From Erpobdella octoculata (taxonomy: Eukaryota; Annelida; Clitellata; Hirudinida; Erpobdellidae): 64,000 nt of DNA. Below the pieces are notes generated by a model. The model searched no databases, was not told the DNA's origin, and was given only the letters and a program-made list of their open reading frames with translations. How positions within the stretch are numbered: the first letter of the stretch is position 1; each line of letters starts with the position of its first letter. This document shows, piece by piece, positions 22,638-34,701 of the stretch. The position numbers and the translations under genes were made by a program. The stretch covers positions 8,577,114 to 8,641,113 of the forward strand of contig OZ022242.1 of the NCBI GenBank assembly GCA_963978895.1. Direction: 5' to 3'.

Positions 22638-23860
22638 AAGCCAGGGCGTGTGGGGATGTTAGGGTGAAAAATGAAGGTTTTGGGGGAATTTTAGGGTGAA
22701 AATGAAAGTTGTGGGGGAATGTTAGGGTGAGAAATGAAGGTCGTCATGTTGATTTATTTTGTTGCTGGTATGGTTGTTGTGCTCGTCGTACGAATAGCCT
22801 CGTTTATTTGTTTGAGTTTTTTTAAGAACATTTTCCGAGCAGTTGATAGATTGTCATTGTTGTAGCGAAAACCAAAAGTGATGTTTCTTACTTTAATTTT
22901 TCCCCAGAAGCATCAGCAGTGGAGGATAAGAGTTTTATTGGATTAATATTTTTTTCACTTATCTTCGGGAAAGATTTTATATCGACTTTGAAAGATTCTT
23001 AATTTACTTTCCGTGTGCTCTGGCGATCATGAATAGGTGGTTGTTTTGTCGATACGGAGATCTGCGTTTGAGGCGCAAATTTTGTTTTCTTAATTTTTCG
23101 CCAAGGTCTTGAGTCATGGAGTTTTAAGATTCAAGCTACGTTTATATAAAGTTTCTCTATGTTTGAGGGTATGGGGTAGTAGCGACAGTTTGGTGGGTGG
23201 CATCGCAGATTGGTCGGGCTGAACATGACACCCTGTGACACCGTAGTTGCTGTTGTGTCGTTCGTCTTCATTATCTTCGCTGGCGGTTTTTCTTCTGCTC
23301 ATCGTTGGCTTGTCTTCTAATGCGAAATTTGAAGAGAGATGTAAGCATGTCGGCCGACTCCAATGATCTTTCTTACTTTCTATTATTATTCTTTTCTATC
23401 TCTGTCTGCTTGCTACTCATTGTTACGAAGACACGTTTTGATGACTTCGCAGCTTCAACTCAGGAAACTTTCATTATTATTATTATTATTGAACGATGCA
23501 ATGAGCTCTCTTCGCCGGCTAATCGTTGTGTTTTGTTATGAGTGGCCATAAAGTTGTCAGGAGTGACAGACGGTGAAATAGAAGTTGTATTTATCTCTAT
23601 TCGTTATGGCTGTTTTTTTTTATATTATCTCATAAAGCATCATAGATGCTCTTGTTATCGTTTTAAAGGTTTTTGTAGGCGTTGTCCGAAAATTCTCGCG
23701 TAATCGGTTTAGATGATGCCGCTTGACCGACGTAATTGAAAGGAGCGGAAAAAATGAAATCTTGTGAATGGATGATGACGTCAGCAGGTGGAAAAGAATC
23801 TCCAAGAAATTGAACATGACTAGTTCTGAGACCTTTCAACATAGATAAATATATCAATTT
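22638..23860. other. NUP58 3' flank and intergenic DNA
   Basis: Directly after the stop, two direct repeats of gggggaattttagggtgaaa type (22640-22745) form a short minisatellite, probably in the 3' UTR. The minus-strand frame at 23114-23302 (62 codons) lies in DNA of near-balanced composition but matches nothing I know. A perfect TGACGTCA stands at 23776 in atgacgtcagca. No RNA gene seen. Confidence 0.4.
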
Positions 23861-23863
23861 TAC

Positions 23864-24180
23864 AGTGGCGGGTCCGAGAATTTCTGGTGGAGGGGATGGA
23901 AGTGCAAGTTTCCCATTTTTTTTCGAAGACACATTTTTCACCTTTCAGAAAAACTGATAATCGGGAGGCATGAGCTAGTTTGTAGTAAGTACTTTTCCAA
24001 AATTTTTCAAAAACTTTCACACTTCTCTTCAGAAAACCTGATAACTGGAGAAATGGGGTAGTCGCAAGTATTTTTTTTCAAAAATAAACTTTTCGAAGAC
24101 CTCCCAAAAAAAGCTGATGACCGGGGGGGGGGGGTAGTCGTAGGTACTTTTCTACCAAAAAATCGTTTTATTGATATTCT
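23864..24180. mobile_element. hAT-like MITE fragment related to the 53.1-kb copy
   Basis: Begins CAGTGGCGGGTCC, a hAT-like terminus. Its part at 24110-24165 (ctgatgaccggggg, tagtcgtaggtacttttc, taccaaaaaatc) matches the reverse complement of 53200-53290 within the well-bounded MITE at 53071-53391. The phrase gataactggag/gataatcgggag recurs, so the middle was itself duplicated. Right end not located. Contains a run of 11 G. Confidence 0.55.
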
Positions 24181-24396
24181 GGTTGGGTTTGGATCTCCCC
24201 ATCACCATAAAAGTCTTGTTAAGTTTTTTTTTATGGTGTTGTAGTTTGTGTTGATACCCGCAGTGTTGTAAAGAAGATGAAAAAATTCCATAGTGGCGCT
24301 GCAGGTTCAATTTAGGAAAAGAGAAAGAAGTCCATTTAATCGCCTCCCTTCGATATTACTTGCTCTCTGCAATCGTGAAAGAGAAACGTTTGTTTG

Positions 24397-24405
24397 CACC
24401 TCACG

Positions 24406-24455
<50 letters not shown>
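24397..24455. repeat. (TC)n microsatellite
   Basis: Nearly pure CT dinucleotides with one ctttc interruption. Frames of SLSL type are repeat translations. Confidence 0.95.
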
Positions 24456-24457
<2 letters not shown>

Positions 24458-24459
24458 TA

Positions 24460-27400
24460 TCTTTCGGTTAAAAAATTCTTCTTTTTTTACAATTCTTCTT
24501 CTCGCAAGACGAATTACACGGCGTATTACTAATTATTACAATATTATAATTTTTCTCTTTACGACCCTCGTGAGGCTCGTGCATGGAATACCCGCTGTAC
24601 TCCAGCCGACGATTTAATGGTCACCAATATAACTCACTTCTTCCATTTTATAACGGGACCAGCCCGTAGGCGGATCTCTAATATGATATCAGAGTAGAAC
24701 AGTTGGATTTATTGGTGGCGTTTAATTTCATTTAAAATTCACCAAGGAAATATATTTGAGTAACAAATAAAAACAAATGAGAATTTTTATTTCTTTATTT
24801 CTCCCCTGTATCCTACTTAATTACCTAAGCTTGAGTTTTCACATCATTTTATTTTCAACTTAGAAATATCTAACCCTCAACCTAATCCATTTCGGCTTTC
24901 CTAGCATAGGGGCATGGTACTACTAAAAAATGTTTCTCCCTCTCTGCCAAATTTCTCATATAATTGGTAGATAATTTCACTACAAGCTGTTTATTTATAT
25001 AAATATTTGCGTATATTGTGTATGTTGTTATGTTTTTTTCTTTTGTCTGTCCTGAAGAGATTTCTCGCCGATAAATCGCTTCTGGTGGCCTTGCACAGTG
25101 ACCGCGGCATCCCGCTAATTTCTCTTAACCACGCCGTGTGAGAGTGGAAATGCTTTTTATCCATCACCAGCAGGTGGAAGTACAAACGTGGTTGGTTTTT
25201 TTTGCTCTTGTCAAATAAGAACAGGATAAAAAAACTAAAGAAAAATACTTTGTAAATTCGTTGGAAACATTTGAAAAAAAAACTGCAATTTAATATTACA
25301 TAAAACGTTTTCGCATGAAGCATGGTCTCATAAGATGAAATTGCACTTGTTTGAAATAACTTATCTGAAAAAATACATTGAAGCTTTTAATTATCTGCAT
25401 TTTTAACTTCTTTGATACCTACTATAATTTATAGATTATCTTTATTATGTATATAACTCAGAAAATAGCTATGGGACGACGTTTATGACAACCGTATAAA
25501 TATTTTGTTTTGAACACTACATCATTACGATATATATTAAAGATACTGATCTCTTCACTGTATTACTTGCACGTATAAAATTCATTCTCTCAGCTGTTTC
25601 TTCATTAAAATTATCTCATTTATCTTTCTAAAAATAAGAAAAAAAATTCACAAAAACCCTAAAAATTAATCATTTCCTGACCGCACGATAAGTGATTCAT
25701 TGCCGAGGTGCAAGTATTTGGGCGATCTTGGACAGCCGTCAAAAAGGTCTAGTTTATTGTTCAGTCTTGTTGTTTCTCGTTATCTCCTGGAGGAGTTTGC
25801 TTGTCCATTATTACAATAACAATAATAATAATAATATGATTGAATATTATTATTATTATTATTATTTTCACCATTATTTTAAAAATAAAATATAATTTTG
25901 TGTAAATCTTTAGTTTTTTCAATGCATCTGAGTGATTTTAGTATATTTCTGTTAAACTACTAGATTCATTTCAAAACTGTTCGCATTGATTGCTACAATT
26001 AATGAGAAAACATTGAAATCATATTTTTTATCTTCAAAAGCAGCAAATAGTAAAAACTCATTTTGATTGTCAAGGGTTCTATTATTATATTTATTTCTTC
26101 TATTGAACTTGCTTGAGATAAAATCAGTTCTTTATTGTTATAAACATACAAAATGTGTCTGAAGTTTTCTTTTAATGCAATGCGTTGCCGATCTGTAATG
26201 TTACCAAACATTTTTGCTAACAACAAATTAATGATTAAAACTGGGTATAGTGATGCCATCCTCAGTTTACATGATCGTAGTTAGTCAACATTAATATTAA
26301 GCTTAGTATAATTTCTATATTATGATATATTGTGAAAAAGCATTTAACAGATCCATACTTGATTTTGAATGAAAATCTTCTATGATTGCTAAGCATAACA
26401 TTTTAAATTGTCAACTTCAGACAATATTTCAGCATAAATTAATGGTAAAACAATACTAATTTAAAAATGTACCTGCAACTAAAAGTATACAATAGCGTAG
26501 CTTTATTTTGTACGGAGATGATAATTTAAACACTAAAATTTTAGTGTTGATAATGTATAGAACTTGGTGAGCTAGTACTAAGACAATATAACGGTTCTGG
26601 AGCCAATCGGCAAGATATATTTTTTCAATAGCTACTACAACGAAAAAGATAGAATGAGAGTGTATGAATATGGAGACTAATGGAGAGGTGCTACAACAAG
26701 TGTGCAGTTTTCGATGACATATCAAAGATGTAATCGTAAAACCGCCAAGCATGTATAATCGCTGACATTTTTTTTTATTAAAGAGCACTTTTTATTTACA
26801 GTGACCCAGCACGGTCCACGATATGGCCGCTCAATCCTCCCTACGGACGGCACTGAATACTCTTTTTCACTCAATGACTCAAGGGAATAATCCAGTAAAA
26901 TATTATTATATGTGAGAACATTTGTTTGGAGAAAAATAAACTGAATTTAAAGACTGAGTTACTATTGAGTCGTTGGCGATGATGACGAAATCGGTGACAA
27001 TAACGACTTGTTACGACACATCGATTGCGATATTTATCTTTTGTTGTACATCTCATTTATTCTCGTTGACTTTTAATATATCTCGTATTTATATGCAATT
27101 CGATTGGCGTACCTGGTCAAGTGCAGTTATAAGTCGAGGTAAAACCAGCTTGGAGGTCTTGGGTTGGTCATACTGGCCACCCACCAAGACTTACAAAGAA
27201 ACAAATAAACACATATAAACGAACGTTATCATAAAAACATACGCCAACAAACGTACGTTCACAGAAATATACACACAAACACAAACACACCCACAAACGA
27301 ACTCAAGAGAACAAGGACGAACAGGCGAACACACGCAGAGATACAAGTGCAAATCAGCAAAGACATAGACCAGAGGGAATCAAATGTTCGGCACATTTGT

Positions 27401-28560
27401 AGCGAGTGATGCAGACCTTTGTAGATGTTTTCGATTCTAGAAATAAGTTCAGGACCCCGAGTGGGGCACAATACCTAGATTGAATCCTGAAATCGGTTCG
27501 CTTGGAAACATCGCAAGGTCGAGTCAAGCAATTTAATCCTTCTGGGTGCAACTAACAGGCGACGTGTCGCTACTAAAACGTAGGAGAAATTTAATTTCTG
27601 ACGAACGGCCAGAGATTGCGTCTGTGACGTTTTATTATTTTCATTCAATTTATAAGCCCAACATTCGCTAGGTGGGTGGGGTGGGGTGGATGATATAGAA
27701 ATGGTGACACATGGGTGGTAAACGATAGCGTGGGGGTGGTGGTATTAAAGCGTGGGTGGTATTAAAGCAGAGGGAAGAAATCAAAATAATACTCTAATAA
27801 ATTAAAAAAATATTTTTATATAACAACAATCTTGTTCTTAAAATATGATCAAATGACATAAAAAACCGTAGCTTGCAAATGTTGCTGAAATTTATTTTCA
27901 GGTTGTTACAACATTTGTAGGTTGTTGACAATTGTTGTATATACATATATTCCTTAATGTTTTTGAATTAATTGTAATGATGATAATTACAATTGTTTAG
28001 AAAAAAATTTAATTTAATTTAAAAAAATAAACCTTCAAAGGGTTTTTTTCTATTTTTCATTCACAACTTAAGGTTTGTCACAATTAATTCAATGATTCTT
28101 TAAAGGAAATTTTCATTATAAGATCGTAATATTTTTGGTTGAGTTTATCGCTAAAAATCACTAAATCTCTAATAAGGAAAAGCCATAGAAATGCCATCGA
28201 CAAGAAATATTCTTTGATTTCCAATCGCTTTAGAACAATCGTTGATCATTTTGACAATCAAAATCCAACGTGGAAATTTGAAAATTCTGATTGATTATTT
28301 CAACTTTTATTCAATTTTTTCCGTAGAAAATTTTGTGCAAGGCCTCTGCGGCAGGGGGGGGGGGCAAAAATCGAAGTAAAGTTTTCTGCGGCAGCATTTT
28401 ATAGGGAAATAAAAGATGGAGTGGAAGAAAAAAGAAAAATGTAACAAATACACAATTTTGCAAAGTAGTTTTCAAGAAACTCTTTAACAACAATCTTTTT
28501 TCGATTAACAAATTTTCCATGTTAAGGAAAAGTTTTGAAAATTGCTACTTTTTAATCGAG
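24460..28560. other. 4.1 kb without a recognisable gene
   Basis: AT-rich DNA. Small simple repeats: (AAT)n around 25815-25870, (ACAC)-rich text at 27240-27310, gtgggtggtattaaag repeats at 27700-27775, a run of 11 G at 28352, and ACAC at 28575-28620. Frames of 60-110 codons on the minus strand (24991-25323, 26456-26788) look like chance frames: no family resemblance and no splice or promoter context I can defend. Confidence 0.45.
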
Positions 28561-28812
28561 TATACTTTTAAGAATACACACACACACAAACTCACACACA
28601 TACACATACACGCACACAAATATAAATATTGTTTCTGATAAGAATTAAATTCTCGTAATAACCTTTTCTGAAATCTCGCATTCAAGATATCTTGCTAGCA
28701 AAGGAACGGTATTAAGGTGAAAGGCACCGGTCATCTCATTCGAACATCGGCATAACACCTGCTATGCTATGCGGTCATATTGTTGATCAGTTGTGCCAAC
28801 ATATATAATTTC

Positions 28813-29592
28813 CTATGTATGTATGTATGTATGTATTTATGTATGTATGTATGTATGTATGTATGTATGTATGTATGGATGTATGTATGTATGTATGTAT
28901 GTATGTATGTATGTATGTATGTATGTATGTATGTATGTATGTATGTATGTATGTATGTATGTATGTATGTATGTATGTATGTATGTATGTATGTATGTAT
29001 GTATGTATGTATGTATGTATGTATGTATGTATGTATGTATGTATGTATGTATGTATGTATGTATGTATGTATGTATGTATGTATGTATGTATGTATGTAT
29101 GTATGTATGTATGTATGTATGTATGTATGTATGTATGTATGTATGTATGTATGTATGTATGTATGTATGTATGTATGTATGTATGTATGTATTTATGTAT
29201 TTATGTATGTATGTATGTATGTATGTATGTATGTATGTATGTATGTATGTATGTATGTATGTATGTATGTATGTATGTATGTATGTATGTATGTATGTAT
29301 GTATGTATGTATGTATGTATGTATGTATGTATGTATGTATGTATGTATGTATGTATGTATGTATGTATGTATGTATGTATGTATGTATGTATGTATGTAT
29401 GTATGTATGTATGTATGTATGTATGTATGTATGTATGTATGTATGTATGTATGTATGTATGTATGTATGTATGTATGTATGTATGTATGTATGTATGTAT
29501 GTATGTATGTATGTATGACTGTATGAATGTATGTATGACTGTATGTACGTAGATCTTTTTGACTGTATGTATGTATGTATGTATGTATGTAT
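28813..29592. repeat. (GTAT)n microsatellite, about 700 bp
   Basis: About 175 tetranucleotide units, interrupted only by tatt variants near 28838 and 29190-29205 and one ggat near 28876. At the right it degrades into gactgtatgaatg and gtacgtagat variants. All three plus-strand frames stay open (YVCM), because the 4-bp unit contains no stop; none is a gene. Confidence 0.98.
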
Positions 29593-29660
29593 GTCTGTCT
29601 GTCTGTTTCTCGTAGGGCTTGTCTACCCGCTCAACGGTAGTTCTCTGGCTTATCTGTTAA
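29515..29660. repeat. Right flank shared with the (GTAT)n locus at 39.9 kb
   Basis: From gactgtatgaatgtatg through gtctgtctgtctgtttctcg to caacggtagttctctggctt, this matches 39935-40069 with few changes. The similarity stops sharply after ttatctgtt in both. This implies that the microsatellite is part of, or attached to the end of, a dispersed element. Confidence 0.8.
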
Positions 29661-29823
29661 GCTTTGTATGCAAGAAGTTCTTCGATTACATTAATCATTT
29701 TGCTGGATTTATTGTTCAATAGAAAACATCGCAAGATATTGTAGATGTATTACGATGGCATGGCAAGATATGTAGTAATTTTAATTTGCTTGAACCAAGT
29801 TCGATGCGAAGCATTGAACATTT

Positions 29824-30170
29824 TTTTACCAATGCTTTTATTAACTCGTCATCTCTGTTTGTTTCTCTGTCTGTTTCAAATCTTGCAATCAATTTTTGAG
29901 TCACTTCCTGAGAATAGATTTTTTCAAATTTTGCATACATGCTCAAAATAGAAGACAATGCAATATTCAATTATTAGTTTTACAATAAGTCAATTAATTT
30001 AGTTAATTTTTATTAATTTCGATATTTCGATATAATTCAGATATTTCGACTTTAATATAAAATAAAAGAGTAATATAAGAAAAAATTGATTGCAAAATTT
30101 GTGTTTTAATTACATATAAAAGCATTGGGTTTTAAAAATTCGTTTTTAATTTACTTGTTTGATATTGCTG
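29824..30170. repeat. Dispersed repeat, copy B (copy A at 4681-5075)
   Basis: Nearly identical to copy A from taccaatgcttttattaact to tcgtttttaatttacttgtt. The 84-codon minus frame at 29716-29970 spans the edge of this repeat and is not a gene. Confidence 0.8.
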
Positions 30171-30619
30171 CGCAGGTAGAAGGTTGAGTATCCACATTTA
30201 TTAATTGCCCTATTCAATCATTTACAGTGATTGAGATCCTGACTTCATTGAACTTTTATAATGGTAGAGAAGAAAAACCTGTAATATTTGATATTCTGAC
30301 AGTTCGATAAAAAAATTACGCCAATTTTGACGAGCTATTTCTAGTATATATATTTTCTTGTACACAAACTTAATTTAATAGCTTTTGCCATTTTGCATTT
30401 GTCAATTTGTTCGCCAATGAATAAAAAAAAAACGAAGCCCGTTGTTGGGAGGAGGGACTAACAGTAAAATCTTTGGTTATGGCCGTATCTACTTTTATTT
30501 TTAATCTTTTTAAACAGTTATGTTATAAAATAAAATAAATAAACTAAAAAGGTCTAACATATAAGAAGCAGCCAGTTGTTGATTACGACGCATGAAAACG
30601 TACATTACTATGTAGTACG

Positions 30620-30875
30620 TAGCATAGGTATATACTATACGATGCCACGTGAAAACATAACTGATCAAACATTACTCAGAACAGCTGTTCATTTCCCTTA
30701 TTGATTCCAATTAAATTGGGCAAATGGGCCAAAGCGATTTCTTTGCATCTGTTTTTGATTGGATAAATTTACAGAGCAGCAGCAATATATTGCAATACAC
30801 TCTCGTCGTGTATACAAGGCACATCTACTTCTCAGTGGACTTCACATTTCAACGTACAATTCAACTAAAATCAAG
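30620..30875 (+). promoter_or_regulatory. Putative promoter and 5' UTR exon of the PAN/expansin-like gene
   Basis: A CACGTG at 30640 and a CAGCTG at 30682 lie upstream of a weak TATA-like tatattgcaatac near 30787. The text up to aaaatcaag at 30875 is followed by gtaagg, a good donor, and pairs with the acceptor ttcatttatag at 31074. I infer a non-coding first exon ending at 30875 with a 199-bp intron. Confidence 0.45.
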
Positions 30876-31077
30876 GTAAGGAAAATAACTATATTCCATG
30901 GCGATATTTATTGTAACTGCCATATATAGTTACTTTTGTTAAGAATTACTCATTGATATTAAATAGAATCATCAGCATAATATAAGATTTGCTATGCAGT
31001 GCTATCTTTCTGTTGTATTTTTTACTCAGGCGTGATATTTATCCATGAAAAGTATTCTTAAATTTCATTTATAGGAG

Positions 31078-32047
31078 ATGCTGTTGATACTGCTGCTGAT
31101 AGTTGTTGGCGGGACATCGAACTGTCAAGAGATCAACTTCCAGCCCGGCGCAGGCGGCGTCTTCTGGGCCATGAACTGCGACTTTTACGGAGGCGACATC
31201 GGAAACTCCGCCGTGCCCGGAGAGCAATGCGGAGAGCTGTGTATCAGCAACCGTCAATGCACCCATTTCACCTGGTATCAAGGCGTCTGTTACATAAAAC
31301 GCTTAACTAATTCACCCGTCGCAACGCCCCTCAGTGGAGCAGTCTGCGGTTGGTTCGAAAGAAATTCCGGTCCGATAAAAGGTACATACTGGGCTGAACA
31401 GTCAGACGCTGGAGGTTGTCAAATGCCTGGCAATGCCAACTATGCATTGACCGACGCCATAGCCCTCGGACAGCAACCACAGCTTGGGAACTTGGTTTTC
31501 CGTTCTGGGCTGTGTGGTCAGGTGGTGACTGTTAATTGCGGAAATGGCCCTATCGATGCTGTGGTTGCCAGTACTTGCAACATTAACAGCCCATCTTGTG
31601 GCGTGGATATGATTGGCAAAACTTGGCGAGCGGCTACAAACAACAAGCCTCCGGGCGAGGCGCAATGTTCCGTCAGCCTTTCCAACCGAAATCCCATTCA
31701 AGGTATGGCTATATAGATTTTTAAAAGTGAATGAAGATAAAATGAATTCATTTATTTTGATTATGTAATCAGGAGGAGCACCACTTTGCTTCCATCGACC
31801 ATACTCGGATTTGGGCAACTTATATTACGTAGCTATTGGAGTGTTCAACACAAACGGTAGAGTCTCTTCGTCGGCCACTGTGGCTGGCATACAAGGTACA
31901 CGGGGCAACGACGAATGGTTCCAATTTAACTCCGATGGTCTCTTCAATGAAAACGCTGCGGTTATCTTCTACTTTGAGGACGGGTCGTCGGCAAACTTTC
32001 AACTGAGGAATTGCCCAAGTGGTGGAAACCCGTTCATTTTTCAATGA
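31078..32047 (+). CDS. Secreted PAN-domain plus expansin-like protein, 299 residues
   Basis: Two coding exons, 31078-31702 and 31773-32047, joined CAAG|gtatgg...aatcag|GAGG in frame. Residues 1-16 are a signal peptide (MLLILLLIVVGGTSNC). About 27-92 is a PAN/apple-like module: cysteines 34, 51, 55, 61, 71, 90 with CGELCISNRQCTHFTWY then CYIKR. About 99-202 resembles the expansin/EG45 double-psi beta-barrel: GTYWAEQSDAGGC, then LCGQVVTVNC, VVASTC and CGVDM, with cysteines 114, 146, 154, 167, 174, 197. Asp177 may match the conserved expansin Asp of the HFD/LDLS motif; the other acidic site looks replaced by Ser-Thr-Cys. About 205-299 is a beta-rich tail (YYVAIGVFNTNGRVSS, NDEWFQF) like the C-terminal module of expansins, with Cys 214 and 289. 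Expected role: extracellular polysaccharide or matrix binding, probably non-hydrolytic. Expansin-like genes are patchy in animals, so old horizontal transfer is possible; the spliced structure shows it is resident. Confidence 0.8.
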
Positions 32048-32073
32048 AACCTGTCTTCATTGTGGGCTTAGAA

Positions 32074-32122
32074 AATAAATTGAAAGTTACATTGAGCATT
32101 AATTGTATCGAAATGGAATAAA
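32074..32122 (+). terminator. Polyadenylation signals of the PAN/expansin-like gene
   Basis: AATAAA occurs at 32074-32079, 27 nt after the stop codon, and again at 32117-32122. Either would give a very short 3' UTR. Confidence 0.65.
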
Positions 32123-32129
32123 ACATTAA

Positions 32130-32690
32130 GAAATTAAATTAAAATTAAATTTATATAGAAAGTCGTTAAATTATGTTGATATCTATACAAGTTTGTAACT
32201 CACTAGTTTTTCTTGTAACAAAAATGTTGATTATTCGTCTAAAGTTGTTTTATTTAAATTTTCTTAACCAGAATAACACCCCCAGTATTTGCTTTAGTAA
32301 TATTGCTCCTGTTTTTCAACAACGCTGATTTTTTGCCTCAACAATGTTTATCATAAGAATAAAATATTGAGGACTGCTTTGGAATAGTCCTTGCCAATAA
32401 AACAACAACAATAACTGAGATGATCATCTCAACTGCAATCATTGCAGCTCAACGTCCTTGACCGTAAATGTAACATGTTGGAGCAACAATGTTGAAAACG
32501 AATGGCAAATTGGAAAGTTAGAAAAACTTACAACCTTTGCGTTCAGTTTTTTTGCGTGGAATGTGACGTAATGGCAATAGAGGTGCACGAAGGCATGGCA
32601 GTTCCATCCAATAAATCACTGAGCATCCTTCATAATGACGTCATGCAATGATTAACAACCCGTGACTCGAACGCTATTGCTGTCCGCAGC
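32130..32690. other. Intergenic DNA
   Basis: AT-rich text with no gene or repeat recognised. It leads into GT-rich text (gtgtgtatgtgcgtgtgag) at 32740-32860. Confidence 0.4.
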
Positions 32691-32911
32691 TATGTGGAGA
32701 GAGAGACCGACGAAATTTGTATTTGTGAAAGCATTTGTTTGTGTGTATGTGCGTGTGAGTTTGCGTCTGTGTGAGTTTGTATGTGTGTGTACGTGTGCAA
32801 ATGTAAATATGTGTATGATATCAGAGTTCCCGTCTATGTATAAATGTGTGTGCATATGGGCGCGTATGGTATATGTGCACCGCAGTTGCCCACGGGTCGT
32901 TTCTTAAATTT

Positions 32912-32913
<2 letters not shown>

Positions 32914-32981
<68 letters not shown>

Positions 32982-33006
32982 GGGAAAGCGACCGGGAGCG
33001 TGAGAG

Positions 33007-33083
<77 letters not shown>

Positions 33084-33087
33084 TATA
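32914..33087. repeat. (TA)n microsatellite in two blocks
   Basis: TA runs at 32914-32976 and 33010-33087, separated by the left arm of the inverted repeat. Each has one interruption (tatg, tatacata). The second block is the loop of that inverted repeat. Confidence 0.95.
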
Positions 33088-33120
33088 TTGCTCTCACGCT
33101 CCCGGTCGCTTTCCCACTTT
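32977..33120. repeat. Perfect 33-bp inverted repeat around (TA)n
   Basis: Left arm 32977-33009 starts aaagtgggaaagcgaccggg; right arm 33088-33120 is its exact reverse complement and ends cggtcgctttcccacttt. The 78-bp loop is (TA)n, itself self-complementary, so the whole 144 bp can fold into one hairpin or cruciform. The text right of it (33121-33240) belongs to a dispersed family. Confidence 0.92.
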
Positions 33121-33240
33121 TTGACCACCTAGAGCTCTAAAACTTTCAGGAAAGCTTTATTCTGGATGACAATACATGAATTTAAAGTTTCCGACATGAA
33201 TTAGGCCTTAAATCAATTACAATTAATCAAATCAAATTAA
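33121..33240 (-). repeat. Dispersed repeat shared with 56790-56885
   Basis: On the minus strand it reads ggtggtc, gagctctag, then tcctgaaagttttagagctc-like text, ttgtcatccagaataaagct and attcatgtcggaaa, matching 56790-56885 almost base for base. A shorter match is at 14262-14290 (ggatgacaatacatga). Confidence 0.8.
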
Positions 33241-33639
33241 TCAGACAGTTCAAGATACTCTTTTATAGGAGACTGTGGGCATTTTGACTTTTAGTGGCGG
33301 CTCAGAGACCCTCAAATTATGATGCATTCCTGGAATAGGCTTGAAATGATCATTCAGTTGAAATAAACTGCCAAAGAATATTGACAATTATTGATTTATG
33401 TTTTAATGTTGACGATTACTGCGTGACAATTTTTTGATTTTTCTAGGAAAACTGAGTAAGTTTTAAAATTTGTTAACTCCTAGGACTTATATCTTGCAAA
33501 GGTTTTTTTCGTCAGATCTTTCTGTAAACCGATATTAATTTACTAAACAAATTCTTTGCGACTAATTCAACGTATTAAACGAATGTTATTTTAAGACGAA
33601 TTCTAAGGTGAAGTTAAAAAGTAGAATAGAAATAAAAGC

Positions 33640-34100
33640 TTACATATATGTAGTGTGTCTAAGTGTATGTGTAAATATTAATATCTGTTGATGTCTCATC
33701 TTCCTACACATCGTAGTAGGTGTCTATGTGTATATATCTCATCCTCCAACACATCGTACAAAGTGTTTATGTGTAAATATCTGTTGATGTCTCATCCTCT
33801 TACGATGTGTAGGAGGATGAGACTTCAACATGATGAGACACGTACGTAGATTCTGCTTCGGGGTGTTGAAGTTTAATTTCCTGCAATCTAAAAAGAAAAT
33901 CATTTTCTCAAGGACGAGTGATAAATTATTTCAAAATTCAAAGAAGAAAACCAGAATAAGGAGGGTTACTCCCGGTCGCTTATAGAAATAATAATTAATT
34001 TTTTTTATGGCTCCCTCGTCTCAAATGCCCCATCCTATCTCAGAGTGCCCCATCCTATTTCAGAGTGCCAACGAATTGTGTACTTATTTGAGTACTTGAA
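33640..34100. repeat. Short diverged tandem repeats
   Basis: gtgtaaatatctgttgatgt plus ctcatcctcc-type units repeat at 33665-33800; the last copy is partly inverted (ttacgatgtgtaggaggatg). At 34022-34070 ccccatcctatctcagagtg is duplicated. No gene. The text at 34101-34600 shows nothing recognisable beyond one CACGTG near 34516. Confidence 0.6.
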
Positions 34101-34609
34101 TACTTAACAGGTCTTAAGTACTCAACCGTTTGCTGTTATGCATGGAAAAAATAATGGCGGTCTTTCTTTGAATGGAAGTTTTCAGATGAATGTGTTTTTC
34201 CCTCCTCCAGCTTCGTTTTCATTTCATTTTATTTATGTATGAAACATTCTCATCTGCATATTTCCGATCATATAAATTGAAAATTAGCTCTGAATGGGTG
34301 GAATTAATTCGTTAACGTAATTATTGGACACGATGTGTGTGTGGTATTTAGTTAATTAGATGACATCACAGACAAATTATTGTCGTGTTTTGATTCATAG
34401 CAATCCTTAATGAGACACGTAATGGGTCGATTTGCCGTTTTCTAAATCATTTAATCATACTTATATCAGTACGGTTATTTATTTGCTGATTTTTGCAAAA
34501 ATTAAAACTGGAAATCACGTGACATCTGCAACAAACTTTTTCGGTATTTCCGAGTGTGACAACCGTGACGAAAAAATTACCCTGATCAAACCTTCACCTT
34601 CACTAACTA

Positions 34610-34700
34610 TCTTGTACATAGCCAGTCCCCCCTAACCATCCTGTACATAGCCAGTCCCCCCTAACCACCCTGTACATAGCCAGTCCCCCTAACCACCTTG
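34610..34700. repeat. About 30-bp minisatellite interrupted by a LINE
   Basis: Three to four units of ctgtacatagccagtccccc plus ctaaccac. A further unit, aaccaccctgtacatagcca, appears at 35269-35288 on the far side of the LINE fragment. Confidence 0.85.
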
Positions 34701-34701
34701 T

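Noticed and set aside
23114..23302. 62-codon minus frame after NUP58
   Set aside because: Composition is coding-like but there is no family match, and no splice partner could be defended; mentioned only within the flank entry.
24121..24136. G-run as a G-quadruplex or telomeric signal
   Set aside because: A single run of G (also at 28352) does not make a four-tract quadruplex, and no (TTAGGG)n is present.
28780..29552. Three 240-codon YVCM frames
   Set aside because: They are the three readings of (GTAT)n, whose unit contains no stop codon.
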